Assembly: GCA_021904315.1 (NCBI GenBank)
Contig: CM038919.1
Span: forward strand, 16,299,666 to 16,363,665
Length of the DNA: 64,000 bases
DNA from: Sphagnum magellanicum
Lineage: Eukaryota > Streptophyta > Sphagnopsida > Sphagnales > Sphagnaceae
Direction of reading: 5' to 3'
In this document: positions 57,481-64,000 of the stretch, in pieces
How positions within the stretch are numbered: the stretch's first letter is position 1
Layout of the letters: every line of letters starts with the position of its first letter
Position numbers and translations under genes: made by a program
Notes under the pieces: model-generated
Databases searched by the model: none
Seen by the model: the letters and a program-made list of their open reading frames with translations, nothing else
Told to the model about the DNA's origin: nothing

Positions 57481-60042
57481 GAATTAGGATGATAACCCAA
57501 TTTATATCACCAATGAAAGCTAATGTTGTGCAAAATGCACAACGAAAACAGAGCTCAAATCAGATAAGAGGCAATGCATATCCTGAGGGCTGGCTCCAGT
57601 GCCTCAACATTTGCACTACCCGAGCTTATCAAGCTACACAAAGTCCTAGTTACGCACAAACATGTCAATCCCACCTTAAGGAACCGTAATTATCAGTTGT
57701 ACATGCAATCCCAACTACCTGCCATTCTCCTGTGCAAATTGCCCACATTATATTGCTAATTCTTCATAGACACTTCAATAGAACAAGCCAGAGTTACGGA
57801 CTGTAATCCTACAAAACAGTCAGCACACATGTATATGAAGAAATGAAACATGAGGTCCCACATCCTTGCTTCCACCTCCACCCAGGCAAACTCAATCCAC
57901 TCAAGTTGTGCTGCAGGAAAATGCTTAGCCAAGGTGTACGCTGTAGACACTTTGAGAGGTGTGAGATTCTCTCATTTCTGGAATCCTAGTGCTTCAATGC
58001 CAAGGATCATGCAATCACTCTAAGTTGGAGCACACTGATTTACCCATCACAAAACCTTCATCATTTGATACGTAAAAGTTTCAGTCAGTGCAGATTTGCA
58101 TGACTCAGACATGTCATGGAGTACCAAATCTACTTTATTTCCCCAGTTACATTGACTTGCAAGAGTCTTGAAACACTTTAGAACTGTTGACTGAAAATTG
58201 TATATTCACATTTTGCAAACTATGTCAAAAAATGAAACATCATCAAGTACAACAAATCTCTTGGTAACATTGGCAAACCTATAATACTTGGCAAAGCACC
58301 AATTTCATGAGTTATGAGTTAAATTTGTAAACCAATCTGTAGCTATCAGTGGATACATTCTTTCCCCAACAGATGGTTGGCAAAGTCATGCTGATTCTCA
58401 TAACCTTCTTTTGTATTCTACAGTACATCTACGTTTTTCGCTCACACAACATCACAAAAGGCCTCCTCCTTCCAGATCACAATGCAAATTTATCAAGTGC
58501 ACAATCTTGAACTTAATGCACAACACACATGCATCTGCTGCATTCTTGATTGCAGCCCCACATTGTGCAAAAGCCAATACAGCAATATCACATGGGAAAA
58601 AAGAACACGATCCTCCATCTGTGTTTGGAAAGCAAGTGAGTTGCATTACCACTTGCTGGAAGGCACTTGCATCAGCTCAAATGCTTTGTCTGAGAGCTGC
58701 AGTTGTACACCAACCAAATTCCATAGGCTATGCATCCAAAGCATGAACCATGGCATAGCGCATAGAATCAACATCTCACAAACTTCGGATCTCAACACCA
58801 AAATTTGGCCAACTGATTAGTCACAAGGCATATTTACACACTCCACACTGTGTCAGTCACATGACTATCCCATTCACTTTGCTAAAGCTAGAGAATGAGT
58901 CACGATCATAGTTATTGATGCAGATGTTAAAAGCTAACATGAGTGATAAGGTCTTAGATCCATTTTAATTGACCTACTGCTCTGGAAAGGCAGTGTCACA
59001 GGGTTGAAAATTGACTTTTCTGGGAAAATTCTAAGAAATATTTGCCCACATCTCCCCACATAAAAGGTGGCATTACCATGAAGACCGCATATAAATCAAA
59101 AGCCTAAATAAGGATGGGCCAATCTAAGACTTGTATAAAAACTTGCAGAGTTTTTAGCAAAGGATTTGATATGCAGCACAGCCATAGGACTCAAAACATG
59201 AAACCCCGATTTTTGTGCTCCTGCATAGCTCTTCAGAATTGACACATTGGAACTAACAAAAGGGTCTGAAAAGAAAAAAGTGCACAATAGGGCAAGTGCA
59301 CTGGTAAAGGACCATGAGTTGTAAATATTGTGCGACAAATGTAGAAAGACAAGGGCATGGGACATTTTGAATGTGCCTTTTATCTACTTGGCACGGGCCT
59401 TGGTACTAGAGTAGCAAAATTTTCAATTGTCCAAGAAACATATGAGCAATCTGGGTTCAAACCAAAACCTAAACTGAAAAGGCGCTCAATTTTTCTCTTC
59501 ATGGTTTCCAAACAAAGAAATTGTACATTCTACAAATTTACCCTTCTCAAGAACCACCAAAGGTGCTCGCCCTGTTCTTTGAGATTGTGGAGAGTATAAA
59601 GCCATGGCACTCACACGTCTATAAACTTTCTATTGAGGTTTTCAATCTCACATAACAATGTGGTATTTCTTGGTGAACGTGGGCCTAAACATCTATCCTC
59701 AAAAGGGTTAAGACTGAAAAGCGCTAGGCTCAAACTGATACCCTGAAAGCAATTGATCACCACTTCTTTCCTAAACACAAATAGATGAATTCACCAGCAG
59801 ATGACACAAAGAGGCAGACATGACCAAGAGCATATGACATCCTACACCCCATCACACCAGACGAATTCCACAAAGAACCATGGGAAGTAAGGCAGGTGCA
59901 AAAAGCAAAGCGAGCGATGAATATTCTGCCACCATTTACATCAAAGCTACTTAAAAAGTCTTTCGGCCAGCAAGCAAATTCCGTTTTCGTAATTCACTTC
60001 TCCGAATTGAAGTTCAGTAATCCAGTTTTAGAATTTGGTTGA
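57481..60042. other. Intergenic DNA of higher GC
   Basis: Base composition is less AT-rich than to the left. Several frames of 60-110 codons overlap at 58411-58820, but none has a recognisable domain or splice-supported continuation. It may be introns or UTR of an unrecognised gene. Confidence 0.35.
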
Positions 60043-60201
60043 AGGGGGCCGCGCGGACGCGAGCCCCAACTGCCACAAATTATGACGTGCATGCCCCCTC
60101 GTAGGGAGATGCTAGAGTCGTGCGATCCGTAGTGCAATGGAAGAGATCTCCCTAGGCAATCAGCCATCTTGACCACTGATTAACCCCGCCCAGGTAAGTA
60201 T
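60043..60201 (-). ncRNA. U1: U1 spliceosomal snRNA
   Basis: About 159 nt. The 5' end ATACTTACCTG (60201-60191) pairs with 5' splice sites. Stem-loop I is closed by AATCAG/CTGATT (60158-60181). Stem-loop II carries CCATTGCACTACGG (60127-60140), matching the U1A-binding AUUGCAC loop. The Sm site AATTTGTGG is at 60073-60081, followed by the 3' stem-loop GGGGCTCGCG...CGCGGCCCC (60045-60067). U1 snRNP recognises intron 5' ends. The U1-70K loop reads GGTCAAGATGG where the family has GATCANGAAGG, two changes in a highly conserved site, so this may be a variant or a young pseudogene; the promoter looks intact. A short open frame at 59994-60176 is a shadow of this RNA. Confidence 0.93.
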
Positions 60202-60222
60202 ACATATTGTCAATGACAAGGG

Positions 60223-60269
60223 TTTATATACCCGGGTTCCAAATCTCCGCCGGGATACCTCTATGGGAC
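60223..60269 (-). promoter_or_regulatory. U1 promoter: TATA box and USE
   Basis: On the minus strand GGGTATATAAACCC lies about 22-32 bp before the U1 start. GTCCCATAGAG (60259-60269) matches the plant upstream sequence element RTCCCACATCG at 8 of 11 positions. Plant snRNA genes need exactly this USE plus TATA pair, and their spacing sets the polymerase (about 33 bp for Pol II, about 23 bp for Pol III); here the gap is about 27-28 bp. Confidence 0.75.
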
Positions 60270-63200
60270 AAAGTAACTAGGGCCGACTTCTTCCTTTGTT
60301 TCTCCTTTCTTTGTTTGCTTGTGGTGTCGATTTGTTCGTCTCCTCCTCGCTTTGGAACCATGCAATGCAATGGCGCCGTGATGCTTGAAAGGTTTTGATT
60401 CTAGTAATTGGAGCCTGCTTTTTTTTTGGTTGTAAATTTCTGGGATTTCTTTGTTTTCGCTCTGCACATTGCTAGGAATCCCCCCCCCCTCCACTTAAAG
60501 ACTAAAGACCTTCTCGTTTTTTTTAGTGTATTTGCAAATATGCTTATCTCTAAATACACTCATAGAGCTTCAAAAAACCTAGAGTTATGTTTATTTTTAT
60601 AATTAGATTTTTCAATAGATGTTGTATCTAGATTTTACCCTGTAGGTAGATCCTAGATACATGAAGTTGGATATTAGAACCAGAACTTAACTGGCAATTT
60701 GGACCTGGCTCTAGAACTGGAACTGGAAATGCAACTTTCCATGGATCAAAAGACCCAAAAAACCAAATCCTGGTTTTCGCTTTGCATTGACCTGGAACGG
60801 ATCTAACCATTCCCTCACTTCAATGAAACTCATGGGATCTAATCACAACTAACTGGAGCTGACTTGCTGACCAGGAACTTGTCAATTGGTAGCCTAGCCT
60901 GGTAGTGCAAAGCACTACTAATCTGGAACCACCCACAACCTGGAATCAAAATCTGAACCTGAACCTGAACCCTGCCATGATGACTTGTTGTAGATATGGA
61001 ACTTGATACTCTCTTGAATAGGCGAGAACTGCTGCACATTGGTCTATGCATCCCCTTGTTTGATCATGTGATTCATCCTACTACCAGATTATGTCATCTT
61101 CTGCTCATGTAAAACCTGACTAGAAATTTCTAATGTAAATGGATGCACATCATAAACTGTAATTTCCCATGGACAAAAGGTGCAGGGTATTCTGATTTGT
61201 TGCAGGATTTTTTGTTTGAGAGTGGGGATTTTGCTTTTCCTCTCCAGCAAGTGTCTCAGTCTTTACTCTGTGTAAACCCCACAGACTAGGGCATTACAGA
61301 AATTCGGGATTCTCTCACTTCTGTAAAGCCCCAGTCCTAGGGCTTTGCCCTACATGTAAGAAACTCTGGATGAATATAACCTCTGCTGCCATGAGTTTCT
61401 CACATGCCTTCAATGCGTGAGAAACTTCATTGACATCATGGCAAAGGCAGAAGTGCTAATGTGATTCATCGCAGGTGAACTGAGAATGAATCAAAGATGC
61501 AGCAGCCAATTCAGGAAGATCCAGATACTGGCCAAATGACAACAAGAATCATGGCCCCATTATCATACAACATATTGATGGGATGAAACCATAAAAGGAA
61601 CTTGTGCACAAACTATGTGTCTGCATGCATGTGATTTGTGCAGCTTCGCTGTCACTGTAGCATCTTGCACTTCTTTCCCACCCATTTTGACCTCAATATT
61701 AAAACTTAAGAGTGCTAGATAGTATGGTAACATACCTTCCAGTGTTGCAAAAGTCATACCAACAGTGAATTATCCACTTCAGATCTTGGTGTAAATGTGT
61801 GCATGCTGTCTACAATGTGAATGAAAAAAATTGGTCTACTTTTTGGCTTGTGATGTACCTGGGGAGAAATGTGTAAAGCTGGTATATGGAAGTCATCTGG
61901 CAGTGACTTGGCAGATCTACTGCCACTCCATAGTTGCCTAACTTCTGTTTCGTCACCACCACATTGAGTAGATTCACTATCAAGATTCAGTACAGACTAA
62001 AGACTCCCATGCACAAGATTACTTATGTCTGCAGAGTGGCTTCTGTTTCCCCTCAATACCAGCAAGCATCCAACTGATTGGTTAATAGGGCTTTAGACCA
62101 GACTGGCTGTTCCATGTGTGGAGATGGATGTGGATCTGTTGAAAGAGAGATTCACTCCAATCAATGTCAATGTCTTCCCACACACCCACACTGGGCACTT
62201 GCCACATGAGCTGCTTTTAGTCCATCCACTCCCCACGTAAAAGTCATGAGTCCAATGACTGTGGTGGTAAAACCTCAGCTGGGATCTCATAAAACTAAGT
62301 GCAGTGAGATAACAAAGGTTCAGCAAATGTTATGCTGCTCAGCAAAATTAAAACTCGGTGTCACTGCAGCAGTCACACTAATTCTTAAGATGACCAGAAC
62401 CGCCATGAACACCTGCACTCCACATGTGAACCCTGAAAAAAATACAGTCAATTTTTCTCTCAAATTGGCATGTGAAGTGACAACCCCACCATGGTTCCCT
62501 GAGCAGACATTATTGTGACATTCCTCTGTGTATGATGCATTCACAGATAAACATTGTTGGGTTTCTTCAGTATGATGGTAACTGTGGAACAAGCACCCGC
62601 CCAACCTTCTGGCATGTGTGTGTACCCACTAGAGTTCATGAGATGGTTTGGCTGTGCAGTGAACTTCAAGGAGAGCAAGTCTGTAGTGTCACATTGGGTG
62701 CATGTGACACTACAGATACCCAAGTCTGACAACAGTTGAACATGAGATCCACCACGAAACAAATCTGCCCAACAACAAATCCACAAGCACAGTTGTTGCC
62801 AGAGCCACTGTCATGAGTGACTTGCAAACTGTGGCTATAACTCTCCAGGAAACAGGATTGGTGCTGCATGGGGCTACCACATACATGCTCGCTTTACATG
62901 GCTGCTGCAACAACAATCACATTGCCCTTTTCAAATTCAGTAGCTGCAATGAGCCTTATCACCAAATAAAGAAGCAATTCAAGATATGAAGAGAAGCCTT
63001 CAAGCCGGTACCTGCAGGTGTAGTGCTCCACTGCTGAGGTATCTTGGAAGAAGTTTTGTGACATTAGTGTTGCAGGATAATCAAAGGGAGGCTACTACAG
63101 CAAAAAAAAGCTCGTGGCAAATGGTTGTCACCTTGAACCAAATTGCCAATTTGCAGCCGTAATTTTTCTTGTTGATGCTACTCTTCCTTAAACCCTAACC

Positions 63201-63384
63201 TTGCCATGCCTCTCTACCATGCCATGTTGCTGTCGTCTCTTCTCCTTTGAAGCAAATCTTGCAGCAATTTTGCAATTCCCAAAGAAGGTGCTTGTTGATT
63301 TCGGCAGTTTCTCCGGTTTCTCGTCTGTTGGAAGCAGATGCTGAACTGCCACAGACGAGAGTTTCTTCGGCCCTCCTACTTTAG
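60270..63384. other. Intergenic DNA
   Basis: No gene recognised. Text of CCTGGAACTGGAACTGG type occurs at 60640-60980 and resembles 35580-36010 and 49020-49140. A telo-box-like AAACCCTAACC occurs at 63190-63200, about 200 bp before the open frame at the right edge. A perfect hairpin lies at 62680-62716. Confidence 0.4.
62680..62716. other. Perfect 15-bp stem, 7-nt loop hairpin
   Basis: TCTGTAGTGTCACAT (62680-62694) is followed by a 7-nt loop and then its exact reverse complement ATGTGACACTACAGA (62702-62716). Function unknown; there is no U-tract or extended pairing that would make a typical miRNA precursor. Confidence 0.8.
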
Positions 63385-63402
63385 GGATATCTTCAGTTTT
63401 GC

Positions 63403-64000
63403 ATGTGTGCAGAGAGAGAGAGCCTTGTTGTCGATTCTCGTGTGATGACCATGGGGACATTTACAGCACCATTGTCGTCGATTCTTTTGGACTCTCTGAA
63501 GCTCGGAGGAGGCGGAAGAGGTTCGGCGTGCTGCACATTCACACGTCGTAAAAAGCAGCAACCACGAGTGGTTGAGGTTGCCTTCAAACCGGTGACAATC
63601 TCTTCTTCTGCTCCTCCACATGCAATTGGATATGGCGGCTGCTGCTGTTTTCTAGTTCAGAAAGTCCGCATGTATGGCGCTTTGCATGTGAATGCGATGT
63701 CGTCGTCGGGTGCAGGCAGATATGGAAGTGGAAAGCCACAGCCTTCCCTCATTCACATATGTCGATCATTGCAGCACTGCTTCTTTGAGGTGAGGAACAA
63801 TTGCTCCAATACCATGGTGATGATGATCTCCAGGACCCACAGTTACATAGAAGATTCAGTTTCTTTTTCGCAGTTGTGCTTCTTTGAGCTTTGTCTGGAT
63901 GCAGGAAGAAGTAGAAGGATGAAGGAGAGAGCTTCTTACAGGAAACAGTCAATTTTGTCTTCATATGATTTCCTCAGACTTTTGTTCATTGTGTGGTATT
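63403..64000 (+). CDS. Putative plastid-targeted protein, 5' part (runs off the window)
   Basis: The frame is open from 63385 to the window end (over 200 codons) in the most GC-rich DNA of the window. Possible starts are ATG 63403, 63445 and 63451; the last gives MGTFTAPLSSILLDSLKLGG, a hydroxylated, basic, acid-poor N-terminus like a plastid transit peptide. RRKKQQPRVVEVAFKPVTI and VRMYGALHVNAMSSSGAGRY follow; VNA-M resembles a transit cleavage site. A possible donor GAG|GTGAGG occurs at about 63790, so the exon may end there. A telo-box-like motif lies upstream at 63190. I do not recognise the mature protein. Opposite-strand frames here are shorter and lack features. Confidence 0.45.
   Translation, partial: MCAERESLVVDSRVMTMGTFTAPLSSILLDSLKLGGGGRGSACCTFTRRKKQQPRVVEVAFKPVTISSSAPPHAIGYGGCCCFLVQKVRMYGALHVNAMSSSGAGRYGSGKPQPSLIHICRSLQHCFFEVRNNCSNTMVMMISRTHSYIEDSVSFSQLCFFELCLDAGRSRRMKERASYRKQSILSSYDFLRLLFIVWY

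Noticed and set aside
58411-58820. Overlapping 111- and 112-codon frames
   Set aside because: No motif, no splice-supported extension and the opposite strand is equally open; not enough to call a gene.
59994-60176. 60-codon minus-strand frame
   Set aside because: It coincides with the U1 snRNA and is a shadow of it.

Overview
The window is nuclear DNA of a land plant. The evidence is spliced genes with GT-AG introns, a plant-type U1 snRNA gene, a telo-box (AAACCCTAA type) promoter, a plastid-targeted TPR protein, an A-type cytochrome P450 and many plant transposon types. Large AT-rich gene-poor stretches suggest a medium to large repeat-rich genome, possibly a seed-free plant, but the species cannot be named from this sequence.

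Layout. 1-4082 (minus): most of a gene for a plastid TPR-like protein; its last exon lies beyond the left edge. 4083-9453: AT-rich intergenic DNA with a dispersed repeat and a 35-bp minisatellite. 9454-18810 (minus): a decayed Ty3/gypsy LTR retrotransposon with gag, protease, reverse transcriptase, RNase H and integrase remnants. Between protease and reverse transcriptase it carries about 1 kb that reads as a C5-cytosine DNA methyltransferase domain. This is the most unusual object in the window. 20505-25217 (plus): a complete 13-exon Notchless (NLE1) gene, 475 codons. 28295-30570 (minus): a complete two-exon cytochrome P450, 557 residues. 30831-57480: a long repeat zone with a tRNA-headed SINE, a 5'-truncated LINE with 23-bp target duplications, a hAT-like MITE with perfect TIRs and 8-bp target duplication, three adjacent degenerate tandem arrays, minisatellites, and a probable CACTA element (51276-54572). 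60043-60201 (minus): a U1 snRNA gene with USE and TATA. 63403-64000 (plus): an open frame running off the right edge that looks like the 5' end of a plastid-targeted protein gene.

The host genes are unrelated housekeeping or metabolic genes (plastid protein, ribosome assembly, oxidative metabolism, splicing RNA) separated by transposon-derived DNA; there is no operon-like organisation. The retroelement is dead: catalytic residues are lost in protease, RT and integrase, a zinc-knuckle cysteine is lost, and frames are broken throughout. The methyltransferase segment still shows its motifs in order, with one frameshift and several stops. Exon boundaries were placed by eye from splice signals, phase and family knowledge; repeat limits are approximate unless target duplications or inverted termini fix them.
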